Origin: Cristatella mucedo
Taxonomy: Eukaryota; Bryozoa; Phylactolaemata; Cristatellidae
Assembly: GCA_009760855.2 (NCBI GenBank)
Contig: WPIO01000002.1
Span: forward strand, 14,835,501 to 14,899,500
Direction of reading: 5' to 3'
Length of the DNA stretch: 64,000 nucleotides
The position numbers and the translations under genes are program-made. Position 1 is the stretch's first letter. Every line of letters begins with the position of its first letter. This document shows positions 46,560 to 57,604 of the stretch, piece after piece. The notes beneath the pieces are model-generated. The model did no database searches, was not told the origin of the DNA, and worked only from the letters and a program-made list of their open reading frames with translations.

Positions 46560-47505
46560 GCTCGTCTGCTGAAGGCCCTATACAATCATTTCAGTTGTCT
46601 TTACTGGCAGGGCAGCATAGCCCAGCCATAAGCAAGATTGTTCAAGCCTCTCTGGCAAAAAGAGTTGAAACCAACTTCTTCAAATCGGTCTTCCTTAGAC
46701 CGTTATTTAAAAAGCCTGAAATATATACAGAGGTCCACGCAAACTATCGCTCAGTTTTTCCTTTTTCTTTTTTTTAAAGATTTTTGAAATTGCTTGCAAC
46801 TTGTCGCACATTATAAAAAAATGAAATGTCGTAAAATATCAATGGAGGTTCAAGAGGTAGAATTCCACTGAAACTGCTCTCCTTCGTGTAGCCAATGACA
46901 TCCTATGCAGCAACAACGACAGGAATGTCACTGCCCTAGTGCTGCTAGATCTATCAGCTGCCTTTTGGCACCACGAGGTCCTACTTGAACAATTGAGAAC
47001 AATGATTGATCTGGCAGACAAGGCACTGGTGTGGTTTAAATCGTACTTGTCTGATCGTATTGAATCAGTCTCAGTGGCAGTCTGATCTCGTCCACCAGGC
47101 CAGTCACCTGTAGAGTCTCTACAGAGTCCGTCCTCGGTCGTTTGCTGTCCTTAATTCACACTCAACCTCTGGGAAAAGTGAATCAGGGTCACAAAATAGG
47201 ATATTCCTTTTATGCTGATGATAAGAAGCTGTATTTGTCGTTTAAACCGTCGGCATGTACTGCCACAACTGATCAGCTGTTTGCCTTGCCGGCATTCGAT
47301 CCTGGATGTCGGAAAATTTCTTAAAACTAAAGGACGATACAAATGAACTGCCAATCTCATGACACCCTAAGCATGTGACTGGACTAGAAGGCTCTTCTAA
47401 AAAGTGATGCGGTTGTGCCACCATCACTATTTTCTTGGAATTCAGGTGCCGTCTTCGACAGCTGAGCAAAAATTTTAAACATATTAAACATATGGAACTC
47501 ACATT
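46560..47505 (+). pseudogene. Divergent second LINE lineage (CR1/Rex1-like), decayed RT
   Basis: Pieces of a reverse transcriptase lie in order across frames: KIVQASLAKRVE and LRPLFKKPEIYTEVHANYRS (46620-46755), ALLRVANDIL and ALVLLDLSAAF (about 46880-46965), WFKSYLSDRIESV (47030-47070), and GYSFYADDKKLYLSFKP (47190-47255). The amino acids differ throughout from the common L2 copies (for example TEVHANYRSV against DQENSSNYRPV), so this is another, older lineage. No 3' tail was found. Confidence 0.75.
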
Positions 47506-47740
47506 TCACCATTGCTATGCAACGACAACCCCTCCAGCAGCCGAATTTGACATACTCGTCCTAGTCGTCGTGAGCTGCTACTTTCATGCAACTAACTACC
47601 TCAACTGCTCTCCTGACTCTACTATACTTTCCCACTTTCTCTTTGTTTCTTGAGATGAAGTCTGCTGGCTATCAAATGCATACCGAAAGCTGTTTACGCT
47701 GTGAGAGAGGTATACACAACTCTCTTGTGTGACACTCTCT

Positions 47741-48535
47741 TAGTCTTTGAAGGCTTTGTGGAGTTACAGACTGAGATACATTACATTACATGGATACTGT
47801 TAAAAAAGCGAAACCTACCTGCAAGTAGCCCAGCAAAAAAATCTGATGCCCGCATGCCCAGGCATGGGGCAAGTAGCTGTACTTCTGATATTCCGGATCG
47901 AGCTTAAAGAATGCTTACATGTCTGCAGCACTGCTGACACAACCTACAACATCCAGGCTCTTGAGCCTGGCCTCTTGAGTATGGCACACGAGTAAAGGTG
48001 AGCCCACATAGTCTTTTAAGGCTTTGCGAAGTTGCAGACTGAGATCATTACATTACATGGGCCCTGTAAAAAAAGAGGAAACCTGCCTGCAAGCAGTTCC
48101 AACAGAAAAATCTGATGCAAGCGCGCCCAAGCATGGTGCCAATAGCTGTACTTCTGATATTCTGGATCGAGCTTAAATAATGCTTACATGCCTTCAGCAC
48201 TGCTGCCACAACCTACAACATCCAGGCTCAAGGTATTGCACGTGAGTAAAAGTGAGCCCACATAGTCTTTGAAGGCTTTGTGGAGTTACAGACTGAGATA
48301 CATTATATTACACGGACGCTGTAAAAAAGACGAAACCTACCTGCAAGCAGTTCCACCAGAAAAATCTTATGCCTGCATGCCAATCATGGTGCCAGTAGCT
48401 GTACTTCTGATATTCTGGATCGAGATTAAAGAATGTTTTCCTGTCTGCAGCACTGCTGCCATAACCTACAGCACAGAGGCTCAAGGTAATGCACACATGC
48501 AAAGGGGGGCCCTACTAAGCTGATCACCATAGTCT
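47741..48535. repeat. Tandem repeat, three units of about 254-268 bp
   Basis: Units start at 47741, 48009 and 48263 with TAGTCTTTGAAGGCTTTG or close variants. All share CTGTACTTCTGATATTCTGG and TGCAGCACTGCTG...ACAACCTACA segments. A fourth start (CATAGTCTCTGG) appears at about 48533 and then breaks off. Unit 1 is longer by 14 bases because of a small inverted insertion near 47961-47974. It has no recognised coding function; the frames at 47701-47907 and 48269-48523 fall in different units and are not conserved. Confidence 0.9.
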
Positions 48536-48539
48536 CTGG

Positions 48540-49025
48540 ACAGGTACATAAAAGGTCTAAAGGTTTTAATTTAACATGTTGCATGCCCAGCGATCCTACG
48601 TTACTAAGGCTGTATGCAGATAAGCTAGCAATAGGAGCATTATCGATTCATTTCATGAGAAAAGCTGCAACAGGAAAGATCTGAAAAGGTAGAGATGCCA
48701 AAATAGGAGATCTGCTTGTTGTAAGCTTATTTTTGTGCTGAGTAGATGATATTATCGTATGTTTAAATTCATTCATTCATTAGGCCATTATGCATGAGTA
48801 GTGACTCTAAAAATCTCTTTTTACAATTCAGCTTCAGCAAGGTTGCTATATTCTTAGACTTCAAAGCAATATATGCTACTTAGCGTTTGGGCCAAGCAAA
48901 TTCAGGCTAGCTGCGGAGAGCTGTGGAGCGACATTAGCTCTGCCAAGATAATGCTATTTGATATTACTAATCGCTTAGAACGTTATAAAAATAAACTCGT
49001 ATAGAACCTTGAGAAAAGATAATTT
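48540..49025. other. Nothing recognised
   Basis: A possible LINE/SINE tail remnant (GTATAGAACCTTGAGAAAAG) lies at about 48999-49018. Otherwise no signal. Confidence 0.4.
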
Positions 49026-49029
49026 AAGA

Positions 49030-49745
49030 ATCATGATAAGAACACATTTGCATAGAACCCTCAAGCACCCTCAGAGAGCTGAATCTCTTTCTAGGTACAG
49101 TACCTTTGTTGCAAAGGAAGCATAGTCGAATGGTTGGCCGTAGCGTTCTTAATGATCAAAATTAATCGAGCTAGGTTGACATTCTCTGGCTCATTATGTA
49201 AATAGGAGCTGATTTTGCCCAGTGCTTCAAGTAATTGCCCTGACCAAGGCCTTAGCCGACCAAGATCTCGCCGAGGCCACGAGTTTGAGCCCCGATGCAT
49301 ACGTGAAGCACGTGAATATAGAATAAGTTCTCTTATGGTGCTATATAAACAAGTTTTACAAGTGAATTGAATCTGGTTGGTGGCAGCATGCAGAGTTTCA
49401 GCACTCATAGTCACACGAAGATAGAGTTACGTGGATCCACTGAATTCTGTGACAAATAAATGCATTTTAGCATATTTTTAAATGCCGTTAAGTCTGGGAA
49501 TGCAGTGATACCAGTCAGATGTGAGTTCCAGGCTTTGGGAGCATGCGGAGAAAAGGTAAGGCCTCCAAGAGATTTGAGATTCGCATGAGGTGTGTCTAAA
49601 CGATTAGATTCTGAAAAGCAAGGAGTGATGTGCATAGCCTGGTGGAGTTAGTAGATCTGACTGGTCGGCTGGGGCAAATGAATGAAGTGAGTGACAGAAG
49701 TTTGAAGTCGGTGCTCTGGTTGACTGGGAGCCAGTGCATGTCGTA
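49030..49745 (-). mobile_element. L2 LINE 3' copy, split by a SINE
   Basis: The minus strand carries the L2 C-terminal region (ITPCFSESNRLDTPHANLKS, HAPKAWNSHLTG) and a 3' end near 49045 (CTCTGAGGGTGCTTGAGGG). An S1 SINE interrupts the 3' untranslated part. The copy is old. Confidence 0.82.
49207..49362 (+). mobile_element. SINE family S1, nested in an L2 copy
   Basis: The head TTGCCCAGTGCTTCAAGTAA is followed by the B-box ACGAGTTTGAGCCCCGATGC, the body ATACGTGAAGCACGTGAAT and the tail AATAAGTTCTCTTATGGTGC. It lies opposite in orientation to the surrounding LINE. Confidence 0.78.
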
Positions 49746-49769
49746 ACCATTAAAAAAAACAACAGGGAT

Positions 49770-49945
49770 CGGATGATGATGAGCTGCTTGGCCTGACCAT
49801 ACAAGCTCGTGGGTGGCCTTACCTTTTGGACTAGTGGAATTTAATTTACTCTGACTGCTTTTGTAGCTGGATGAAGGAGATATAACTTAATTGTCATTTA
49901 TGTGATTATCAAGGCAGTGATCAAGGACCAGTAAGTCAATAATAA
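49770..49945 (-). repeat. Repeat R2, segment B
   Basis: GCTGCTTGGCCTGACCATAC and TTACTCTGACTGCTTTTGTA on the plus strand align with 33985-34075 (GCTGCTAGGCCTGACCCGTA, TTGCTCTGACTGATGTTATA). The minus strand reads LLVLDHCLDNHIND where the 34-kb copy reads LLVFDRHLNDML. It has stops. An L2/SINE-like tail fragment follows at about 49940-49975. Confidence 0.55.
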
Positions 49946-50339
49946 TTAGAATGAAATCTTTGTATAGCGCCCACCATGCACTTTATAGATGCGATCACCT
50001 GTGCAAGTCGACGGCGGCCGTGTCGATTTCTATCACGATCACGATCAAGCCTAAGGTCGCACGTTTGCACCTCGATGGCTCTCTATTCAGTGGCTTCTCC
50101 AGCAGACCTTCGCGCGTGAGGAGCCGCACACCTCACTTTACGAAGGCTATGGATATGCAGGAGCAGCAGCGACATCGGCAAAAAATGTTTGCAGCGATTT
50201 ACTCGTGCTCTCGCGGCTGCTGCAAGGATCGCAGCTGTGGTCCAGGTCGCCTCCAAGTGCCTAGCCGATAGTAGGGTCACGATGAGTCGGATATGCAGTC
50301 AGTTTTTTTTTTAGAGAAGCGACACTGAGCTATCTCTTT

Positions 50340-51100
50340 CAGGTATCTGGGTCAGTACAATAAGCTACAGTTGGCTGGTGCAATATTCCTAACCAAAGCT
50401 TGTTTGTCGTGAGCGTCTCAGTTGCCCCATAGCCAACGAGGTAAGGAGCTAGCTCTTCAATACCAAAATCGTGGGTGTGAATCGTGCCGTGCGCTCTCCT
50501 TTATTTCCAACTGCAAGCGGCAGGCATACCTGTCAAGGCTCTTCTACTGCTATGCAAATGAGGCTGTTAATCAACTCATATTAATTTGCTTATTTATCAT
50601 AGGACTTCTCACCGACGTGCACTGTGTGCACTTCAAGCAGCTCATCGACTTCAAGGTTTTGTCACTCATTTTTAGGTCCCATCATTCACTTCCCTTTACC
50701 TTGCCTATCCGACTACTTCACAAACAGGCCAGGCATCGTACCACCCCCTCTTCTGACTCACGTCATTCAGCTGTGCCTCGAACCAACCTCAAGTCCTTTC
50801 GAGACCGTGCCTTCTATTGTTAAGTTCCCAAAGCCCGGAACTCACACCCAACTGACGTCGTGACATTTCCTGAAGTGAAGACGTCTGACAAGATGCTAAG
50901 AAGGCACTGGTTTCCCACAGCATTTTATATGTGTGTGCGTGAATTGTCCTTTGTTTGCTTAGACGTGATGATGTTGTGAATGATATCACTAACCGTATTG
51001 ACAAGGTTCCTTTACAGCATACGTTAATTCCCCAGGGAGATATCAACTTTTTCGAAGGCACTATACAAAGTGTATTCATTGCTATTATTGATATTTTTCG
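50340..51100 (+). mobile_element. Degenerate L2 LINE 3' copy, split by a SINE
   Basis: It begins GTTGGCTGGTGCAATATTCC, continues to CGTGAGCGTCTCAGTTGCC, is interrupted by an S2 SINE, and resumes at CTTCTCACCGACGTGCACTG. It then runs through LKSFRDRAF to GGAGATATCAACTTTTTCGA and a weak (ATT)n tail. Confidence 0.78.
50427..50604 (+). mobile_element. SINE family S2, nested in an L2 copy
   Basis: It begins CCATAGCCAACGAGGTAAGG and carries AAAATCGTGGGTGTGAATCG (B-box) and GTCAAGGCTCTTCTACTGCT, ending GAGGCTGTTAATCAACTCAT. The LINE sequence resumes within a few bases. Confidence 0.75.
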
Positions 51101-51139
51101 CTGAAGACTCTTGCTCCCGAACACTTGGATCGTGAACTC

Positions 51140-51660
51140 CCTAAAAGCTTGGTGGAAACAAAAAGGAGCAGTTCCGGCGGTGGTGGAGGGGGCTGCCGTT
51201 CGCCAAACCGTCCGCTTTGTGCAATGGCGGATAGTTGTGGTCGCAGCACCAGTCGTATGCAATGGCTTGGACATTACATCAGCAGCGATTGACTGTCGCA
51301 TCTGATCATTGCATCTCAAGCTATTCATCTGCTGAAGATAGACCTCGTGATGTTTCTGTGGTTGGTCATCCCATCAATGTACTGGCAAAGCTCAGTCTCT
51401 CGCAACTGTCATGCTTTCGGCAGTGGCCATACGTTGCTCAACGGTTGGTAGTCGACTTTTCATCTGCTGAATGCTACTTGGTCTATTCTGCACGGTTCGG
51501 CATAGCTGATACAATGTTTGTGGCCCAGGGCACAATATATTTATAAAAACCAGTCACGGAATTCAAGAGACCAATCAATCGATGCTCGTGGTGTGATGTA
51601 ACTATGGCACTCAGCACTGGTGGATGTGCACTTTTTTGGGGATCCGCTGTAAAACTATCT
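51140..51660 (-). repeat. Repeat R2, segment A
   Basis: On the plus strand GCACCAGTCGTATGCAATGG and TTTGTGGCCCAGGGCACAAT align with 34171-34192 and 34440-34460. On the minus strand it reads SVTGFYKYIVPWATNIVSAM where the 34-kb copy reads SVTAWYSKIVRWATNMMSSV. Stops and a frameshift break it. The 179-residue frame at 50789-51328 runs across this repeat and a LINE and is not a gene. Confidence 0.6.
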
Positions 51661-53560
51661 TTGAAACATTATTTAAAGCTCAACCTAAGGCTGCTCTTCC
51701 ACTCATGTAGCTTAACATTAGAAATATCTTCTTGGTGGTTGATTGAACATTAGAGATTGCACGATGTCTTCAATAGGCTACAGACAAAGCACAGCTCACC
51801 TTATAAACCAGATCCTTGGTGGATTACTATTGATGTTCGGCTAAAGGATAGTTTGGCCTTTCCATAATCAAAGGCAGTTCGATAAGGATGCTGGTTAATT
51901 GTATTGCTATATGGAAAATAAAGGTTACTAGTACACACCATTTGGAATAGACTTTTAAGCTTACTGATGCAACATACCTACCAGAAAGTAGTTCACTAAA
52001 TTCTTTCGGTACTTTCTGATAGAGTCGAAAGCCTGTTACCTTAATATAGTCAACATATTTCCATAAATAACGTCTCAAGTATACATTATCAGACCATACC
52101 AAGTATGTTGATAGAGACTCTTTAGGGGTTTTTAAATATTAAGGCCGATCAACGACGTGGTTGAATCCCATCTACCTAACGTCAGAGATAACTTATATAA
52201 GATGCAAGTTCCATTAAGGTAGCCGGACATAATTTTAAATTGATAAACCATTACCAATTCATTCTTTATGCCGGGAAACAACTTAAGCACAGTGCATCAC
52301 CAGTAATTATTTTTAAAAGCGGTTCCTACAGCACAGCAGCTGGCGAAAGGCAGCAATAGCTACTCTGACAGATTCTGGTCATCTATAGCTACGAAGTGCT
52401 TGCCGTCAATAGCAGACTGTAATGTTACAGACATCTGTTGGACGGAAGCTTTGTCGCTATAGTTTGACCCACGAAGTACACTCCCTGCTTTTAAGAAAGC
52501 AAGTTAACAGCCACAGTCTATTATTTTTCCTAGTATTGATACAGAAATTTAATGGAATGTAATGGGTGTCACGTTTCGGGCTAGGTCTAGAAATCTGGAA
52601 GTTCAAAAGCTATAAACTTGAATTACATGGACAGAGAGAGAAACTAGCTGGTAAATAATTTAGAGGCCCGAGCAGATAGATTCGGGCTGCCTTTTACCGA
52701 AAATACCAAAATTCCAGCTCTTGTCTGTCAAGCTGACTATAACTAGAAATCACTGGAAACCAGCAGGTACATTAATCAGGTAAATAGTCCAAGATTGCTA
52801 AATACCTTGCAGTGTTTGAGCTTTTGACTTGAAGCCAGTGTGCTGCCATAATTTCTGCAAGGCATGTCAACTGTTGTGCCTGCCTAAATCATGCCAATTC
52901 TATACGACCAGTGTGATATTAACATGAGATATATACTTTGTTCGCAATTCGTCTGTAGCAGCTTTGTGCTTTGGCACTGCTGGGATGGGGCAGCTGCCAC
53001 CCCTATGGCGACAGGCAAGCCCTTAAAATCTTCAGGAACCTAGTTACCTCGAATAACCAGATTGGCCTGTATTTTAGTCATAAATATACCTGAAATTAAT
53101 TCAGAGGATGTAAATATTGATACAATAATACTTCAATTCGGATACTTCAACAAGGTCAGAAACTAGATTTAACCGAAGCAATTCATAAGCAAAATAGCTC
53201 AACCATAGCTCGATCAGACTCAGATAGCAGCCCACTGTCTCTGCAACTAATAAGTCGACTAATAGAAAGTAAGGCAAGATTTAATATCATGCATGAGTAT
53301 CCTAAATAATAATATCCTCCATAATAATAATACGAATGCAGTCGACGGTCATAACCGCCAGCAACTTCCCACCAGGATTTACAAAAAAGCAGGTCACAAT
53401 GTTGTGGGTGCACCCCAACAATGTACCTGCTTATGAATCTTGGAGACACCAGGGCAAACGACTACAGATCGGCAGAGAAATGTGGCAGTGTGTGCAGATC
53501 TTCCATGTTTGACCAAATAAAGTTGATTTTAACTGCTTTATGAATAAAATGTACATAACA
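51661..53560. other. Nothing recognised
   Basis: No repeat or exon was identified. The frames at 51827-52102 and 53183-53449 on the minus strand lack recognisable features. Confidence 0.45.
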
Positions 53561-53562
53561 CA

Positions 53563-53606
53563 CATATATAAATGTAATATATATATATATATATATATAT
53601 ATTAGT
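53563..53606. repeat. (TA)n microsatellite
   Basis: An alternating TA tract. Confidence 0.93.
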
Positions 53607-53771
53607 TTATGAAACCAATGGCTCGGTGATTCTGTTGGGCTTGTAATTGCTTAGTATTTGACCTGCTATTTAGGTGAACCAAGCTTCAACTTCCAAGAAC
53701 TTCAATAGACTTCGGTTTTGAACTACAGAAGTAACCACAGCTATCGTAGATCTGCACACTGAAAAGGAAAC

Positions 53772-53821
53772 CGCACACATGCGCACACACACACCAACAC
53801 ACACACACACACGCACGCACG

Positions 53822-53858
<37 letters not shown>
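53772..53858. repeat. (CA)n/(CACG)n microsatellite
   Basis: A CA tract with an inner (CACG)n block. Cys/Val-rich frames across it are artefacts. Confidence 0.95.
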
Positions 53859-53859
<1 letters not shown>

Positions 53860-54165
53860 GTGTCTACACATTTACAGCATAGTTTTTTGTGTATCCACAA
53901 AAGTTAAGACTATGGGAATGATCACTGACCACTACTCAAGCTTCCTTTCCATAATATGTGCAATTCATTACGAGAGTTTGTTCTCATAAGGTGCTATATT
54001 TTTGTATACTTACTGTTATTATTGAATTAGAGATATCAAGAATCACAGGTTAACCTTGAAGCTATAGAGCTTTTCACAGCGTCGCCATGACCGCAAGGCA
54101 GAATGAATGCTGATTATTTGGCAACTTTTCATGTAAGGAGGGTAATTACATCGACAATATTAGTA
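53859..54165. other. Nothing recognised
   Basis: No signal identified before the LINE tail. Confidence 0.4.
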
Positions 54166-54169
54166 CTTT

Positions 54170-55725
54170 TGTATAGGGCTTGAAGAGAACTGAATTTCTT
54201 TCAAGGAACTCTGCATATGCTATAGAGAAAAATCACTAAATGTTGGTGGTAAAACCTCAAGTGCTTAGTGCACTTGCCGCAAGCAAGCAAGCACGCGCGG
54301 AGGATGAACCACGAAGACCCACTAGATGCTGCAATAAAAAGATCTCGTTTAAGCTTCTTTCTACGTGTCGTCGTGTCAGGGGACGTTGAGGTCGGCGTCG
54401 GGAATGACAACCAAGCTTTGGGAGCTTACAAACTAAAGACACAGTCGTCAAAGAATTTTAGTTTTGCATGGGGCATGGCTAAACGATTCCAGTCAGAACA
54501 GTAGCTTGTACGATAGTTGGCCTGACGGGAGAGTAGTTCTGATGGGAAGACTGGAGCAAGAGAATTAAGAGACATCAAAGTAAGTGACAGAACCTTGAAG
54601 ACAATACGCTAGTGATTGGAAGCCTGTGCAGGTCTGTGAGAAATGGTGTGCTATGGCAACTGCAAAGCTCACGACAGACAAGCCTAGCTCCAGAGTTTTG
54701 CCACCAGCAGTTGGTACCTTACTGCACAAGCCTGTAGACCAGCAAGCAATGATTTACAGAAGTCAACACGGATGTCACTTATGGATGGAGCAACTAAGAC
54801 GTAGTATCCTTGTCTAGCATGTCCCAAATACAGAATAGTTATGCATCTGAAAGAAATCAAACATGATATTGCAGCTGATGTAGTCGTCTACTAAAAGGTC
54901 ACTTTGGAGCAGGACACGTATATTCATTTAGATTCAACAGGAGATATGCTGGCAGAGCCGGCTTTGAGCTTTAGGTTTTCCAATTTCTGAATCATACTTG
55001 GTTTGCCCATAGTCAATAAGTTGGTTTTGTCTTCATTCAATTTAAGAAAGATGTCTGCCATCCATGTGCAGATGTCATCAATATGTTCAGCAAGAGTGTT
55101 GAGGAAATTCAGCTTGCTGGAGGCTGAGAAGGATCAGAAGCAGAGGAGGAGCATCTGTGTGAGGCAGGGAGGCATCAAAGCAAAGTTACAACCAAGTGTC
55201 CTCCGGTAGTGAAAGCAATAGAATTGGCAAGAGAGAGAGAGAGAGAGAGAATAAACAGTGAAAACATGCGAACCGAGCATGGAGTCTTGATATATCCTCT
55301 AATTAAGTGGCTAATATGATACTATTTGCCTGTTAACATCAATACTCCGAGTCTCATACTGAGATAGGACCTAAGCCATTGTACTGCAGTGCCAATCATG
55401 CTCAGGCGAGATGTGACGCGCTCAAGAAAGTCTTTGTGATAAAAAATATTGAACGCTGGCGAAATATCAAGCAGAACAAGTGAACAGACTTTACGCAAGT
55501 CTGAATTCGTAATAATGTCGTTATAAACCCCGAAAAAACCCAGACTGGAGCTTACTTTCCATGTGAGAGGTCTCAATAAAATAATTCGGCAAGTGTGCCA
55601 CGATTAGTTCAAGTGTCTTAAATAAGACCAAAAGAAGGGGACTAGATGGAGGAGAGACAGAATGTCGGGATTCTGTAGTCCCTGAAGTTATCTTCCTTAA
55701 ATAAGCAGCATCTGCTAACACTCAG
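54170..55725 (-). mobile_element. Longer L2 LINE copy with an internal microsatellite
   Basis: The minus strand runs from the RT amino side (SKLQSGF and TLELIV, 55560-55710) through motif A (LVLLDISPAFNIF, about 55440-55490, aspartate replaced) and SRLSMIGTAVQWLRSYLS to the C-terminal region and the 3' end near 54175. A (GA)n run at 55230-55251 with foreign flanks replaces the region that should hold GVPQGS and YADD. Highly decayed. Confidence 0.82.
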
Positions 55726-56900
55726 CACCAATGCTTTGTGCACGGTAGAACATTACAATAAGCTGAAGCTAAAGAGACGTACACATGTAACGTTCTCAAA
55801 GTGACTGATTGGGAGGTGCTGGGACTGGGCAGGATGCTAATGGCAGTTTTATTGAGTTAGATAGGCACGGTAGCAGAAAACTCCGGCATTTCAGAGGCAA
55901 ATGGTCCGACGTAGCATTTTTACTAAGATTCCAGCTACCTCTCTCGCTTTCATGATGTGGGTCATGTGCCTAATCTCGATCTCACTGATTTCTAAGAGTA
56001 CAGCCGAAGTGACATCCTGTGTCAGCTGCCTACTGCTTCTCCAAAGGTAATAGGTGAAGCTGGATTTTTTCTGCTAACACGGATACCAGCTTTAACTGTT
56101 GCAGTATCGCAGGCAATGCGGATGCCCGGATGCATCGGATTTTCTCCGGATCATCGCAGACCTTTTGCCCCACTGAGTCACTTTCGGACCGGACCGCTTG
56201 TCCGGGTGCACCTCTTGTCTTTCTCCCCCCCCCCCGGCACGATCGTCTCGAAGCCACCGCGCAGCTCCTGTCCTTCGGGTGCCGTCAGGGGCTGCGCTAA
56301 CTTGTCTTACTTCCGCCACTTAGCACGAGCAAGCACACGGTCGGCAGGTGGTTCGCGCATGAGCATGCGCACACATGCGCAAGACCAGCTGCTGCGGCAG
56401 CTACCCGATGCGTAAGCATCACACTTGGCAGTCAATAGGCATTTCAGAGTCCACTGCATGAGCAGACGAACTAGCGCACACAGATGTTTTCGGCACAGTT
56501 AAGCTTTGCTAAGAAGCTGCTACAGTTTAGCTTCTTCAAAAACGTGAATATATGGCAGGAGTAACTAGTTAAATAGTGTGAAAAGGGAAAAACTTACTGC
56601 TATCGTTGGTTGATTCATGTTCGTAAAGCCACATCAGCAGCCGCCAATGACCTTGACACAGACTCCCATCCTTTCTCAAATAACCCCAGCAGGCGAGGAC
56701 TTGCAGACGCTGGTAAACCCAGATTACGATAGTGATCATAGCTCATACGACGAATAGGTTCCGAAGAAATCGTCAGCCTCTCCAGCCAATACCTAATATT
56801 GGGTGTTACACTGCTGATTTAATCAACCCAAAATGCGGTTAAACGGCTCTTCTTTTGCCGAAGGAGCTGGGTAGAGCCTGACCAACTAAAGCCTGCTTAA
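55726..56900. other. CpG-rich patch, otherwise nothing recognised
   Basis: From 56110 to 56400 the DNA is CpG-rich, with a C10 run at about 56226 and GCGCATGAGCATGCGCACAC. It may be a promoter or part of an element. A remnant of S2 3' sequence (GGTTAAACGGCTCTTCTTTT) lies at about 56833-56855. Confidence 0.35.
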
Positions 56901-56901
56901 A

Positions 56902-57430
56902 GCCTGGTTTAGGCGAGAGTCTTGCTTTCTACAAATTACGAGTCTTCGGTGGATACGTCACCAATACCTGGGGTGGTCCAGACTTCGGAGAAGACCATGC
57001 AAAGACTCGGTAGCCAAATTCAGTTTTAGCATTTCAGCCAATACTTGGAAAGTGGCATATCGTAGACGCAGTTCAGGCCAAGCCTACTGTATTGCTTTGC
57101 TGGGAATAGCGACTTGACCAACGAAATTGTCAATGCGTTCCAGGCGAGTCTCTACTTATGGGACACACCGAATTAGGAGTTTAAGAATCAGATTTAGAGG
57201 CCGCGAGCGGTGAAGGCCATAGTGGATAGGTTTCATTATACCGTAATCTACGCTAGCGAAGCCAGGCCACAGAGCTGGAGCTATCCAATGAAAGCTCAGT
57301 GAACGGAGCAAGTACGAAGAGAGACTAGGAGCAAGACTTCCGCCTACACCACCTAAAATCTGTAAGCTCCAAGTAAGACTCGAGTTGGCTGGAAGCAGGT
57401 AGGAAGCAAGACTCGCCGTCTAAACCAGGC
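56902..57430. mobile_element. Putative non-autonomous DNA element with about 31-bp inverted ends
   Basis: The left end GCCTGGTTTAGGCGAGAGTC (to 56932) and the reverse complement of the right end (57399-57430, GCCTGGTTTAGACGGCGAGT) match with few differences over about 31 bases. The interior (about 470 bp) has no transposase. A partial extra copy of the end (GCAAGACTTCCGCC) sits at about 57332. No clear target-site duplication was found, so the superfamily is unknown. Confidence 0.55.
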
Positions 57431-57604
57431 ATAAGGAAAACAAATAAGCTCTCTTTTGAAAATGGATCAGCTGTCCCTGATGTGACTGTTTTAAGATTAT
57501 GGCACTGTCATTGGATTATGGGCTGTAGCAATTTATGGCAATGGTATATAAGCAACGGGGGGGGTGGGAGGAATGGCCCCGAGAGTTGGTTAAAACAAAA
57601 ATAT

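Noticed and set aside
47741-48535. CRISPR-like array
   Set aside because: The units are about 260 bp without a repeat-spacer pattern, in a eukaryotic genome.
50789-51328. A 179-residue minus-strand frame, one of the longest in the window
   Set aside because: It runs through a plus-strand L2 3' end and into repeat R2; no domain is seen.
56092-56319. A 75-residue frame that resembles a first exon (AEVRQVSAAPDGT)
   Set aside because: It starts with GTG, not ATG, has no splice partner and crosses a C10 run.
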